Assembly (NCBI GenBank): GCA_013388835.1
Contig: JACAEL010000006.1
Coordinates: forward strand, 53,167 to 117,166
DNA: 64,000 bases
Direction of reading: 5' to 3'
DNA from: Candidatus Thorarchaeota archaeon
GTDB taxonomy: Archaea; Asgardarchaeota; Thorarchaeia; Thorarchaeales; Thorarchaeaceae
Shown: one piece after another, positions 25,720 through 33,778 of the stretch
Position numbering within the stretch: the stretch's first letter is position 1
Layout of the letters: each line of letters starts with the position of its first letter
The notes under the pieces: model-generated
Database searches by the model: none
What the model was told of the DNA's origin: nothing
What the model saw: only the letters and a program-made list of their open reading frames with translations
Translations under genes and position numbers: made by a program

Positions 25720-27021
25720 CTATTGTAGGAACTGCTGTAAGTACTGATACCTGGGAGTGAGCTGACCGCGATAGACAATGACAGCGTCTTTGAGCTCACG
25801 AGGAAGTGACAGTTTTTCGAAGGGCACCGAGAAGTCAGCATTGGCAAGTGCAGGGACAAAACCAAGCAGACTCGAGCTGAAGGAGGTGGAGGACTCTCGT
25901 GGCAGCTCGCACGGAAGGTTGTCAACAGCCATGACAACTGGACCGTCACCCATGACCCCCGGAACTGCGACATCCTTGTCAACTAGGTATGTAAAAGTGG
26001 GCTGGGCAGGGTTGGTGGCATATAGCGTAAACTCGATTCCTCCTTGGATGTCACAGGAGATGTCACCAATTACCCGCAGTCTGCGATTCTTGGCTCGCCA
26101 GTGTGACTTGATGAACTCCTTTGTGAGAAGACGTGGATACTTTGCAGACCAGTAGATGCAGTTGACAAGCACAGTCAAGTATGGAACGTGCCTTTGAAAA
26201 GTGCCATGATACTTGACAGATCCGTGGTTATAGTAGTCTTGTAGGTCGAACTCATTGGAAGGGTTGATTGGCTCAACCATGTCCTCCTCCTTGAAGACGC
26301 ACTTGTAGAGGGTGTTCGGGGATGACTTTAGACTCGGGAGCTCGTGGGGTTGAGCAACTTCATGAGGAAGGATATCGAAGAGCTCTTGGGCGCCCTTCGA
26401 AACATTGCCATAGCCGGCAAATCCCACTACAAAGGGGAGCAGGTCTTTCGGCAGGCCTTTATCAGAAATACGGTCAGCTAACGCCTTGAACTCCTGCTTC
26501 AGCTCAGGCAGGCCGCGCAACTTGCGTGTTTCACGCATTTCTGCGAACGGGTTTGGTGCGACATTCTCATACTTCAGACGCTCACCAAGTGCCCTGAGTG
26601 TGTCGGAGATACCTGCCATGCCAGCCCAATTGCCGAAGAAGACCAGTCTCTTGCCCTTGTCATCTACAATATGCTCATAGTCAATTAGCGTGGCGCCAAC
26701 ATCCATTACTCGTCTCAGCATTGGCATGTTGTGTGTTTGGCCCTTGGTCACATGACTGAAAAACATGTACACCTTAGAAGGTTCGAAGAATTCCATTGGC
26801 ATCTCCTTTATGCCAAGTATTATGCTGGCCTTGCTATCAATCAGGGGAGAAACGAGTGCGTTCACACTGGAGAACTCCTCAACGGGAAAGGCGCGTTGTG
26901 TGCTTGGTTCTACAACGAATGAGAGGCCGTGATCCGACGAGAGTCGGTCAATGTGGGCTGGAATAATGGGCACACGAGCCTCGAAAGGCTTCTCCTCCTT
27001 TCTTATTCCGATGACATTCAA
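25720..27021 (-). CDS. Lysine ketoglutarate reductase (AASS N-terminal type)
   Basis: Condenses lysine and 2-oxoglutarate to saccharopine. VIGIRKEEKPFEARVPIIP, FSHVTKGQTHNMPMLRR and LIDYEHIVDDKGKRLVFFG match the AASS/LKR family, as do GFAGYGNVSKGAQELFDILP and GDISCDIQGGIEFT. The open frame reaches an ATG at 27126, but residues before ALNVIG look non-homologous. A TTG at 27021 preceded by GGAGGT with 7-nt spacing is the likely start, giving 433 residues. The first of the 9-bp-period sites (27105) lies upstream of this start. The stop abuts the saccharopine dehydrogenase gene. Confidence 0.85.
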   Translation of the reverse strand: MNVIGIRKEEKPFEARVPIIPAHIDRLSSDHGLSFVVEPSTQRAFPVEEFSSVNALVSPLIDSKASIILGIKEMPMEFFEPSKVYMFFSHVTKGQTHNMPMLRRVMDVGATLIDYEHIVDDKGKRLVFFGNWAGMAGISDTLRALGERLKYENVAPNPFAEMRETRKLRGLPELKQEFKALADRISDKGLPKDLLPFVVGFAGYGNVSKGAQELFDILPHEVAQPHELPSLKSSPNTLYKCVFKEEDMVEPINPSNEFDLQDYYNHGSVKYHGTFQRHVPYLTVLVNCIYWSAKYPRLLTKEFIKSHWRAKNRRLRVIGDISCDIQGGIEFTLYATNPAQPTFTYLVDKDVAVPGVMGDGPVVMAVDNLPCELPRESSTSFSSSLLGFVPALANADFSVPFEKLSLPRELKDAVIVYRGQLTPRYQYLQQFLQ

Positions 27022-27104
27022 TGCAGGGACCTCCACCAGCGGGAGAGCGATGTGTGGGGACCAGCAGAGCCTCGCTTTAACCTTTTCATACGAATCACAG
27101 ACAC

Positions 27105-27120
27105 ATAATACTCGTAATAC
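27105..27120. repeat. GTAnTAC-type site 1 (two units)
   Basis: ATAATAC and GTAATAC separated by 2 bp. It lies in the divergent promoter region between the LKR gene and the gene at 27163, and is the leftmost member of the dispersed array. Confidence 0.7.
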
Positions 27121-27133
27121 CAGCATTCAAGAC

Positions 27134-27150
27134 GGAACACGTGGTCGTAG
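27134..27150 (+). repeat. Direct repeat GGAACACGTGGTCGTAG, copy 1
   Basis: A 17-bp sequence repeated exactly at 27789-27805; together the copies bracket the gene at 27163 and the ORB region. A related palindromic form (GAACACGTGTTCC) occurs near 27465-27477. Confidence 0.7.
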
Positions 27151-27162
27151 TAATGATATGAC

Positions 27163-27489
27163 ATGAAGCGGGTCATCTATATCTATGACTGCAAGAAGGC
27201 TCGCGAATACAATGCTAGGCGAGTGGCGTTTACAAAGGAACTGTACGGGTTCGTCTACAGCTGGAAGACCCGAAGCGGAGTGAAACGTAGAAGAAGACCC
27301 GGTCTGTTGGAAGCGCATCCGGGGACTGAGATCGTATCTGACTCAGCAGTTTTGGTGCCCGAGGAGGCCAGAGAGTCATTCGACGCGTTCTTCGCGCGAT
27401 ACAGTGACATACTGAAGGTTAGCAATTACCTCGTAATGGAGGAACGCAGACGACCCGAGTCGCAGAACACGTGTTCCACGCTCGACTAA
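27163..27489 (+). CDS. Small basic protein of unknown function next to the candidate origin
   Basis: 108 residues starting MKRVIYIYDCKKAREYNARR, with a basic run (RSGVKRRRRPG) and a C-terminal helix (EARESFDAFFARYSDILKV). I do not recognise the family. The opening beta strand superficially resembles Cas2/VapD proteins, but no other CRISPR element is near and the rest does not match. It lies between site 1 and the ORB-containing region. Its start follows the GGAACACGTGG repeat by about 12 bp. Confidence 0.6.
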   Translation: MKRVIYIYDCKKAREYNARRVAFTKELYGFVYSWKTRSGVKRRRRPGLLEAHPGTEIVSDSAVLVPEEARESFDAFFARYSDILKVSNYLVMEERRRPESQNTCSTLD

Positions 27490-27590
27490 TGCTACTGGTG
27501 TACGAGAAGACGACGAGTGGAGGTAGTGGTGCAAGGCAAGCTATGGTTGAGGATCATAGGGTGGGGAGGAGGAAGAGGTTGGACGCTCTG

Positions 27591-27603
27591 GTTTCGAGTG
27601 GAG
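27591..27603 (-). promoter_or_regulatory. Partial ORB core
   Basis: The minus strand reads CTCCACTCGAAAC, one mismatch from the core of the two strong ORBs; it lacks the G-run. Confidence 0.45.
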
Positions 27604-27612
27604 GGAGAGGAT

Positions 27613-27633
27613 ACCCCTGTGTTTCCAGTGGAG
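27613..27633 (-). promoter_or_regulatory. Origin recognition box (ORB) 1
   Basis: The minus strand reads CTCCACTGGAAAC, three bases, then GGGGT. It shares 18 of 18 core and G-run bases with ORB 2, in opposite orientation. Confidence 0.75.
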
Positions 27634-27669
27634 AGCTTGGTGTGTTTAGGTTCTGGTGGAGGAAGAAGG

Positions 27670-27729
27670 TATATATAGTGGTTTGTTCATCTGTTCTTTA
27701 TCTACATTTTCTATATTCCATACTATACG
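27670..27729. other. AT-rich segment between ORBs (possible duplex-unwinding element)
   Basis: About 60 bp that begins TATATATAGTGG and continues T-rich through CTATATTCCATAC, clearly more AT-rich than the flanks. Confidence 0.5.
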
Positions 27730-27755
27730 TCTGCGGCCTCAACATTTCATTCCTT

Positions 27756-27776
27756 CTCCACTGGAAACCGGGGGGT
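27756..27776 (+). promoter_or_regulatory. Origin recognition box (ORB) 2
   Basis: The plus strand reads CTCCACTGGAAAC, three bases, then GGGGT (within a run of six Gs). The core palindrome plus G-string is the archaeal ORB signature bound by Orc1/Cdc6. Confidence 0.78.
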
Positions 27777-27788
27777 GATTTGTCAGTT

Positions 27789-27805
27789 GGAACACGTGGT
27801 CGTAG
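27789..27805 (+). repeat. Direct repeat GGAACACGTGGTCGTAG, copy 2
   Basis: An exact copy of 27134-27150, 13 bp beyond ORB 2. Confidence 0.7.
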
Positions 27806-27894
27806 CCCGCGGCAATACCGGAAGACTATTACATATCTTAACATCCCCGCCAATCGAAGTCTGTGTACGAATTGAGTGACCCTGGGGTATTCTG

Positions 27895-29784
27895 ATGAGC
27901 AAAGCAAGCACCCTACTGCAGAATGAAGTCGGAAGGCGAGTGTTGCTTCTCGCGAATGAGTCAATAGCTAGAGGTGTACTGGAGGCTGGTGTCAGACTAG
28001 TCGCATGCTACCCCGGGACCCCGAGTAGTGAGATTGGCAATACGCTATCACAAATGTCTCCTAGTCTTGAGAACTTCTACTTTGAGTTCAGCGTCAACGA
28101 GAAAGTGGCGCTGGAGGTTGCAGGGGCCGCGGCGGTATCAGGTGTTCGCTCGATGATGATTTGTAAGGGGCCTGGCCTCAATGTGGCGGCCGATCCACTG
28201 CTGAGTCTTGCATACGTGGGGGTAAGGGCTGGCATGGTCATTGTTGTTGCGGACGACCCCAGTATGTGGAGCTCGCAGAATGAGAATGACTCTCGTTACT
28301 ATGCTCTGATGAGTAACACGCCGATGTTTGAGCCGTCCGATCCCGAGGAATCAAAGAGTATGTTGTTACAGGCCTACGAGATATCCGAGAGGCTTCAGCT
28401 GCCGGTTCTGCTTCGGACAACAACAAGAGTGAATCACACTCGAGCTCCTGTTGAGCTTGGCCCAATAAGAGACCGACCTGACAAGGTGGAGTTCCAGAAG
28501 GAGCCCTTCCGATTCGTCCCCATCCCTTCAGTGGCGAGAAATAGGCATCTTTGGCTTCTGGGTCAGATCAAGGTGGCGCAGGAGATTTCGGAGACCACCC
28601 CCTTGAACTTCACTGTGGGTCAGGGCAAGCTGGGAATCCTGACCAGCGGAGTAAGCTACTGCTATGTGCTTGAGTCGTTGGCCAGCATGAACCTGAACGC
28701 AGAGGTCCTGAAGCTGGGAATGACTCATCCTGTTCCGGAGAGAATGCTTGTCGAGTTTATGAGGCGTCACAGACAATTGGTGGTTGTGGAAGAGCTCGAA
28801 CCCTTCCTGGAAACACACGCTCGCAGACTCGCACAACTTCATTCGGTCGACGTTGAGATACAGGGGAAAGAGCAAGGCTACTTTCCACGAACGTATGAGT
28901 ACAGCCCGAGCATAGTACGCGATGGCCTAAGACGTTGTATTACTGGTGATACAGCTACAGACCTGCAGAGGACTGAGAGGACAGATACGGGCTTAAGCAG
29001 CCTTCCTCCTCGTCCTCCGCTGCTGTGTGCTGGCTGCCCACATAGAGCAACCTACTATGCAATCCGCACAGCGACCAAGGGCAAGGCTATCTACCCCAGC
29101 GATATCGGGTGCTACACACTGAGCATATCTCCACCTCTTGAGACCGCGGATCTGCTTTTCGACATGGGTTCGTCAATCACTACTGCGTGCGGCATTGCTC
29201 AGGTCACAGGTCAGGATGTGGTTGCAACCATTGGCGACAGCACCTTCTTTGCTTCTGGTCTTCCAGGTGTTGCCAATGCAGTATACAATAGCCATCCAGT
29301 CTGCATAGTTGTACTGGACAATCGAACGACTGCAATGACCGGTCACCAACCACATCCTGGTACTGGTCTTACTGGTATGCAACAGAAGGTTGAACCCTTG
29401 GACATAGCCACGGTGTGTAGGGGCCTTGGCGTGAAGAACGTTCGAACAGTTCGTCCGTTTGCTTCTCTAGCGAACCTTGTAAAGGAGGTCAGAGAGCTGG
29501 TTTCGTGGGTTCGCAATAACAGAGCCCCTGCAGTGCTTGTGTCAATCGAACCCTGCGCGCTCATTGCCGCCGCGGAACGTGCCCGCGCGGGAGTGCGCAT
29601 CTCTCCATACTACGTGGACCCGGAGACATGCACTGCATGCAAGAGATGCTTGAACCGACTCTCTTGTCCAGCCATGTACCAAGACCCTGAGTCGAAGAAG
29701 GCTATGATTGACGAGACTATGTGCAACTTGTGTGGGGTCTGCGCCTCAGTATGCCCTCAGGGCGCAATCAGGCAGAAGGAGTGA
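27895..29784 (+). CDS. iorA: Indolepyruvate ferredoxin oxidoreductase, alpha subunit
   Basis: IorA oxidises aryl pyruvates (from Trp, Phe, Tyr) to aryl-acetyl-CoA and reduces ferredoxin. The protein has 629 residues. The N-terminal pyrimidine-binding domain has ACYPGTPSSEIGNTL and NEKVALEVAGAAAVSG. The TPP domain has CAGCPHRATYYA, YPSDIGCYTLSISPP, and GDSTFFASGLPGVANAVYN, plus a MTGHQPHPGTG motif. Two C-terminal 4Fe-4S clusters follow (CTACKRC ... CNLCGVCASVCP). The first cluster has a slightly irregular spacing (CKRCLNRLSC), as is known in this family. It is directly followed by iorB. Confidence 0.95.
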   Translation: MSKASTLLQNEVGRRVLLLANESIARGVLEAGVRLVACYPGTPSSEIGNTLSQMSPSLENFYFEFSVNEKVALEVAGAAAVSGVRSMMICKGPGLNVAADPLLSLAYVGVRAGMVIVVADDPSMWSSQNENDSRYYALMSNTPMFEPSDPEESKSMLLQAYEISERLQLPVLLRTTTRVNHTRAPVELGPIRDRPDKVEFQKEPFRFVPIPSVARNRHLWLLGQIKVAQEISETTPLNFTVGQGKLGILTSGVSYCYVLESLASMNLNAEVLKLGMTHPVPERMLVEFMRRHRQLVVVEELEPFLETHARRLAQLHSVDVEIQGKEQGYFPRTYEYSPSIVRDGLRRCITGDTATDLQRTERTDTGLSSLPPRPPLLCAGCPHRATYYAIRTATKGKAIYPSDIGCYTLSISPPLETADLLFDMGSSITTACGIAQVTGQDVVATIGDSTFFASGLPGVANAVYNSHPVCIVVLDNRTTAMTGHQPHPGTGLTGMQQKVEPLDIATVCRGLGVKNVRTVRPFASLANLVKEVRELVSWVRNNRAPAVLVSIEPCALIAAAERARAGVRISPYYVDPETCTACKRCLNRLSCPAMYQDPESKKAMIDETMCNLCGVCASVCPQGAIRQKE

Positions 29785-30429
29785 ATGTTGCTTATGGCTG
29801 CTACACGTACTACGGGTAATACGACGCAGAGATCTGATACGGTGATCACCGGCGTGGGTGGTCAAGGAGTCTTGACTCTAGCCGAGTTGCTTGCTAAAAC
29901 GGCCATGGCTGAGTCACACAATGTGAGAGTCGGGGAGATTCACGGTATGGCTCAGCGCGGAGGACATGTCATGTGTACCGTCAGGATTGGGTTGGGGGTT
30001 AGAGGTCCAATCATTGATGCTGGAACTGCAGACGTCCTCGTCGGTTTCGAGCCTATTGAAACACTCAGAGAGCTGCATCTCCTTAGAGAGGGCGGTCACG
30101 TCATAATGAACACACATGTCGTATGCCCTGTCGCGGTTTCCATGGGTACAGTCGAGTATCCTCCCCAGGATGTCGTACTATCCAAGCTTCATGCTCGCAC
30201 GAGTAGCGTGATTCATTTCGATGCAACTGAGATCGCACAACAAGCGGGCAGTACTGCGTCGTTGAATATCGTCATGATGGGCGCAATCATAGCTTCTGGG
30301 GTGGTACCCGTTCGAAGGGATACGGCTCTGGACACCATCACTTCCTCCTTTCCCAGCAGGTTCAGGTCAGTGAATGAGGCGGCTTTCAGTAGCGGCTTTG
30401 AAATGGCCCGCCGAGCTTTGTCAACATAG
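29785..30429 (+). CDS. iorB: Indolepyruvate ferredoxin oxidoreductase, beta subunit
   Basis: 214 residues of the POR gamma-domain type: VITGVGGQGVLTLAELLAK, EIHGMAQRGGHVMCTVRIG and DVLVGFEP. It forms the IorAB heterodimer with the preceding gene. The start ATG directly follows the iorA stop; an AGGAG at 29777-29781 fits the second ATG (29794) better, so the true start may be MAATR. GTAnTAC site 2 lies within the first codons of the gene. The 3' end is 38 bp from the convergent hypF stop, with site 3 between and overlapping. Confidence 0.93.
   Translation: MLLMAATRTTGNTTQRSDTVITGVGGQGVLTLAELLAKTAMAESHNVRVGEIHGMAQRGGHVMCTVRIGLGVRGPIIDAGTADVLVGFEPIETLRELHLLREGGHVIMNTHVVCPVAVSMGTVEYPPQDVVLSKLHARTSSVIHFDATEIAQQAGSTASLNIVMMGAIIASGVVPVRRDTALDTITSSFPSRFRSVNEAAFSSGFEMARRALST
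29798..29822. repeat. GTAnTAC-type site 2
   Basis: CTGCTAC, GTACTAC and GTAATAC at 9-bp spacing, inside the 5' end of iorB. Confidence 0.7.
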
Positions 30430-30441
30430 GCGAATGCTGCG

Positions 30442-30466
30442 GTACTACGCGTATTACCCGTATTCA
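30442..30466. repeat. GTAnTAC-type site 3
   Basis: GTACTAC, GTATTAC and GTATTCA at exact 9-bp spacing, in the 38-bp gap between convergent iorB and hypF. Confidence 0.75.
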
Positions 30467-30467
30467 T

Positions 30468-32840
30468 CTAAACGGCAAGCTTCATTGCAGCCACTGCTGC
30501 TTGGCCTACAGATACACCGGGGTCTCCTGGAGCAACTCTCGTATGTACAAGAGGTTGTAGGCCACGAGATCGCACCCTTGCAACTACTGCATCGGTCACT
30601 ATCCTGTTAAGGGCGACTCCACCTGACAACCCGATGTGAATTGTTCCAGATTCTTCTGCAATGTCGCAGGCGAGCTCTGCCAATCCATCGCCCAGGAAGA
30701 ACTGGGCGGCGTATGCCAGCTGGGCCCTAGGCACACCCCTTTTCATCAGGTCATGGATTGTGGTCAATGCCGCGACTGTGTCTAGTTGAGTTCGTCCATC
30801 AGTAGAGTGGTATTCGCGCTCTATCCTGATGTCCGTAGGTCTGGCCGCCGCCTCAAGTTTCATCGGGCATTCGCCGTCGTAGCTGTTCTCGGAGCAAATC
30901 CCGAGAATGAGGGCTACTGCATCAAGGAACCTGCCTGCACTTGTGGTGGTCACTACATTGATGTGGTGTTTGATGGATTCAGCTATTATGGAGCAAGTCT
31001 CCTCTGTCACGGTGAGTTTCTCGGCAATCCGGCAGCCTCGCAGTGAGCCAATGATGCTGTTGTCAAGGTTTCTGCTCATCAATGCGAGCAGAGTCCTAGC
31101 AGGATACCTTGCAGAGAGGTCTCCTGATGGTATCTCCCACTCCATGAGACCCCCATCTCTATGGAATCGGGAGAGTCCTCCTGTCAGAATCTCCCCTCCC
31201 CATGCATTTCCGTCGGCTCCGTATCCATACCCGTCAACGGTGATACACGTAATACGGGTATCAGCTGGAAAGCCGTGGTCCAATACTAGTGCTGCAAGGT
31301 GTGCGTGGTGGTGTTGTACTCTGAACAAAGGCACTCCCTCCAAGGAGGCCAACCTCTCTGCATATTCGGTGGTTAGAAACTCAGGATGAAGGTCGCAGGC
31401 TATTCCGCTTACTCTTTCCACGCCTACCAGACGCTTGACATGTGTGAGAGCTTCTGAGAGGAAATCAAGTGTTTCAACCCTATCTCCATCTCCGATATGC
31501 TGGGTCTGATACAGGACGTTGGACTTCAGTATGGACCCAGTGATCTTCTCCTCAGCGCCCACTGCAATGACGTCTGTTTCCTTCCAAGATGCCATCAGGC
31601 GAAGCGACTCTGGTGCATAGCCACGTCCTCTCCGAATGAAGAGCGGTTTCGATCCGACCATCTTGATCACAGAATCATCCACTCTTTGACTTATGCGGCG
31701 GTTGTGAAGAAGAAAGTAGTCTGAAACGCCCTGCAAGCTGGAGATGATTGTCTCTGGCTGGATGTGCATGGGTGTTCCTGAGTGATTGGCGCTTGTCATT
31801 ACAAGTGCTGGTTCCCGTGAGTATCTGAAGAGCATGTACTGTAATGGCGAATATGGTAGCATCACGCCTATAGTGTCTAGTCCAGGCGATATGGCTTCAA
31901 GTGACTCGTGCGGTATTACCGTTGATACGCGTAACATGGTCTCATAGTCATCTGACTCGCCCTTCTCTCGCTTGCGAACCAGCACGACAGGTCGCCGCCA
32001 AGAAACGAGAATCTCCTCTTCTTCTGAAGTGGGATTCGCGAACGTCTTAAGGATCGTCAGGTCTCTGACCATTATCGCAAAGGGACGCTGAGACCGCTTC
32101 TTCCTTTTGCGAAGCTCAAGAATAGCTTCAGGTTCGGTCGTCTTGGTAACCAGATGTGTGCCACCGATTCCTTGGACAGCCAGGACTTGCCCGTTATCAA
32201 TCAGGCGACCTACGTGTTCAAATAGGTTGGCTGTTACGACAGGTTCCCCTCTATGGTCATGTAGTCGGTAGGATGGCCCACAGACACCACACGCAGTCGT
32301 CTGTGCATGGTACCTTCTGTCTGTTGGGTTCGTATAACCCGTATTACAGGTACTACACAGTGGAAAGTCCACCATCGTGGTGTTTGGTCTGTCATATGGA
32401 AGCGACATGATGGTGGAGTATCTTGGTCCACACGCGGCACAAGATGTGAACGGATACTCATGCCACCTTGAGCTTGGGTCGAGGAGTTCGCGCACGCAAT
32501 CCTTGCAAACTGCTATGTCTGGTGGTATCTCTGGTGTTGCATTCGTCCTTCTTTCAATCGTGGAGGGCTTGATGGTGAAGTCTGTGAGTCCTTGGATAGA
32601 GTCCCGCCAGACCACGTCGAGCGACTCAATATGCGCGATGGAAGGTGGGTCTGTCGACACACAGCGAATGAGTTCTTCAATCCTTGACCGCTCTCCCTCA
32701 GCTACAATGAGAACTCCGGCGTCGCCGCGGTTCAGTACATATCCTGCGAGTGAAAGACCCTTCGCAATAGCGTATACGAAGGGTCTGAAGCCGACTCCTT
32801 GCACAACACCCGTGATGGAGATCTCTGCTCTGACTTGCAA
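30468..32840 (-). CDS. hypF: Carbamoyltransferase HypF ([NiFe]-hydrogenase maturation)
   Basis: HypF makes the carbamoyl thiocyanate that becomes the CN ligands of [NiFe] hydrogenases. The full four-domain layout is present in 790 residues. An acylphosphatase domain (GVVQGVGFRPFVY) is followed by two zinc motifs (CKDC ... CAACGP; CSTC ... CGVC). A YrdC-like domain (KRKKRSQRPFAIMVRDL) and a Kae1/TobZ-like domain (HHHAHLAALVLDHG, TVDGYGYGADGNAWGGEIL) complete the protein. It implies a [NiFe] hydrogenase elsewhere in the genome. Sites 4, 5 and 6 of the dispersed array lie inside this coding sequence. Confidence 0.95.
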   Translation of the reverse strand: MQVRAEISITGVVQGVGFRPFVYAIAKGLSLAGYVLNRGDAGVLIVAEGERSRIEELIRCVSTDPPSIAHIESLDVVWRDSIQGLTDFTIKPSTIERRTNATPEIPPDIAVCKDCVRELLDPSSRWHEYPFTSCAACGPRYSTIMSLPYDRPNTTMVDFPLCSTCNTGYTNPTDRRYHAQTTACGVCGPSYRLHDHRGEPVVTANLFEHVGRLIDNGQVLAVQGIGGTHLVTKTTEPEAILELRKRKKRSQRPFAIMVRDLTILKTFANPTSEEEEILVSWRRPVVLVRKREKGESDDYETMLRVSTVIPHESLEAISPGLDTIGVMLPYSPLQYMLFRYSREPALVMTSANHSGTPMHIQPETIISSLQGVSDYFLLHNRRISQRVDDSVIKMVGSKPLFIRRGRGYAPESLRLMASWKETDVIAVGAEEKITGSILKSNVLYQTQHIGDGDRVETLDFLSEALTHVKRLVGVERVSGIACDLHPEFLTTEYAERLASLEGVPLFRVQHHHAHLAALVLDHGFPADTRITCITVDGYGYGADGNAWGGEILTGGLSRFHRDGGLMEWEIPSGDLSARYPARTLLALMSRNLDNSIIGSLRGCRIAEKLTVTEETCSIIAESIKHHINVVTTTSAGRFLDAVALILGICSENSYDGECPMKLEAAARPTDIRIEREYHSTDGRTQLDTVAALTTIHDLMKRGVPRAQLAYAAQFFLGDGLAELACDIAEESGTIHIGLSGGVALNRIVTDAVVARVRSRGLQPLVHTRVAPGDPGVSVGQAAVAAMKLAV
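31240..31264. repeat. GTAnTAC-type site 4
   Basis: GTGATAC, GTAATAC and GTATCAG at 9-bp spacing, inside hypF. Confidence 0.72.
31913..31937. repeat. GTAnTAC-type site 5
   Basis: GTATTAC, TTGATAC and GTAACAT at 9-bp spacing, inside hypF. Confidence 0.65.
32332..32356. repeat. GTAnTAC-type site 6
   Basis: GTATAAC, GTATTAC and GTACTAC at 9-bp spacing, inside the zinc-finger region of hypF. Confidence 0.72.
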
Positions 32841-33000
32841 CTCGAAAGACCCGACGGTACAGGCACGTACTTGTCATATTAAGTCAGTGAAGCAGTCACA
32901 GAGTTGCCCGGTGCTATCTCACTGTTGACCAACCGGACGACAGTTCCCTCATCTGATTTGCGTAACTGAAACACACTGCACTTTCATACTACTATTGGTA

Positions 33001-33025
33001 TTCATACAAGCAATACGCGTAATAC
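33001..33025. repeat. GTAnTAC-type site 7
   Basis: TTCATAC, GCAATAC and GTAATAC at 9-bp spacing, intergenic upstream of the gene at 33077. A looser partial copy (CATACTACTATTGG) begins at 32986. Confidence 0.72.
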
Positions 33026-33076
33026 GGGTTGTGTAGGGGCTCTTAAAGTGCTGTGCGCACAGTATTGTGATGCGAA

Positions 33077-33493
33077 TTGAGTACACTTGAGAGGAACAAT
33101 GAGTCTACATTCCTTGAACCAAGGGTCACAGAGTCGGCACTGGCTACGCTGCCTGACTGCCTTAGGAGAGTCTTGCTTGAGGCCAGGAAGGATGGCCTCC
33201 CGGGGCGAAAGTCCATTCTTGTTTCCAGCAATGCACTTGCAAATCGTTTTGTGTATGAGCGATGGGGCATCAGGCCGTCACAGCGCAGACGTTTCAGGAC
33301 GCTCTTTGCTACAACTCGCAAGCAGTGCAGAGCACTCTTTCAGTATCTTCTTGCGCGAGGTCGCTTCCAATGGGATTCCGCAAGGGAGGGCCATGTGTTT
33401 GGTGTCTTCAAGTTCGACGAGATCCGGGGGAACCTTATTCTTGGCTTCGTTCGAGGTTCTTCCAGTTTAGATTGGACTGTGCCATCCGATTGA
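33077..33493 (+). CDS. Hypothetical protein, unknown function
   Basis: About 138 residues, charged and probably globular, with helix-rich segments (PDCLRRVLLEARKDGLPG, RRFRTLFATTRKQCRALFQY) and a C-terminal beta part (GHVFGVFKFDEIRGNLILGF). The start is likely the TTG at 33077; a TATA-like CTCTTAAAG about 30 bp upstream supports a nearly leaderless mRNA. Another plus-strand frame is also open here, but its composition is less protein-like. I do not recognise the family. It lies inside the dispersed-site array. Confidence 0.5.
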   Translation: MSTLERNNESTFLEPRVTESALATLPDCLRRVLLEARKDGLPGRKSILVSSNALANRFVYERWGIRPSQRRRFRTLFATTRKQCRALFQYLLARGRFQWDSAREGHVFGVFKFDEIRGNLILGFVRGSSSLDWTVPSD

Positions 33494-33778
33494 CAAGTGG
33501 TGGATGAATGTCTGGCGGAGTCTTGTTCTTGCGACCCATTCCCCAGACAGGTTTATAGGTTGTGCTCCGGTGTATACAAAAGTGTATCCGTAGCGGGTAT
33601 CTCTCTGAAACGGAGATTGACAGCCCATTCGGCCGTCAGTAACCGCTTCGGACGCGTTTCCAGAGGAATGATTCGTGGCTTCTGTGGGTGGTCGAAACGA
33701 GTGACAAGAACTGAAGACATACATGTGGCTCTTCGAGACGCAGCCACCGCGCCCCGGCAAGTCCTTCGGGAGCCTGTA

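Larger units (their letters stand above)
27513..27805. other. oriC: Candidate chromosomal replication origin
   Basis: The 405-bp intergenic region between the gene at 27163 and iorA carries two near-identical ORB elements in inverted orientation (27613-27633 and 27756-27776). A partial core lies at 27591-27603 and a fragment near 27513-27523. Between the main ORBs is an AT-rich stretch (about 27670-27729), which is where a duplex-unwinding element would be. Inverted Orc1/Cdc6-binding ORBs around an AT-rich core are the standard archaeal origin plan. An orc1/cdc6 gene is 24 kb to the left. No skew or experimental data are available. Confidence 0.72.

Noticed and set aside
27163..27489. Cas2-like reading of the small basic protein
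   Set aside because: Only the first beta strand is similar; there is no cas1, repeat array or catalytic Asp context.
33569..33602. GTATAC/GTATCC-like run near the 5' end of the 33497 open frame as another array site
   Set aside because: Units are not in 9-bp register and match poorly.
33497..33778. Upstream extension of the HTH gene to 33497
   Set aside because: The extension is Cys/Arg-rich without domain features, while the ATG at 33779 has a good ribosome-binding site and starts the structured region.
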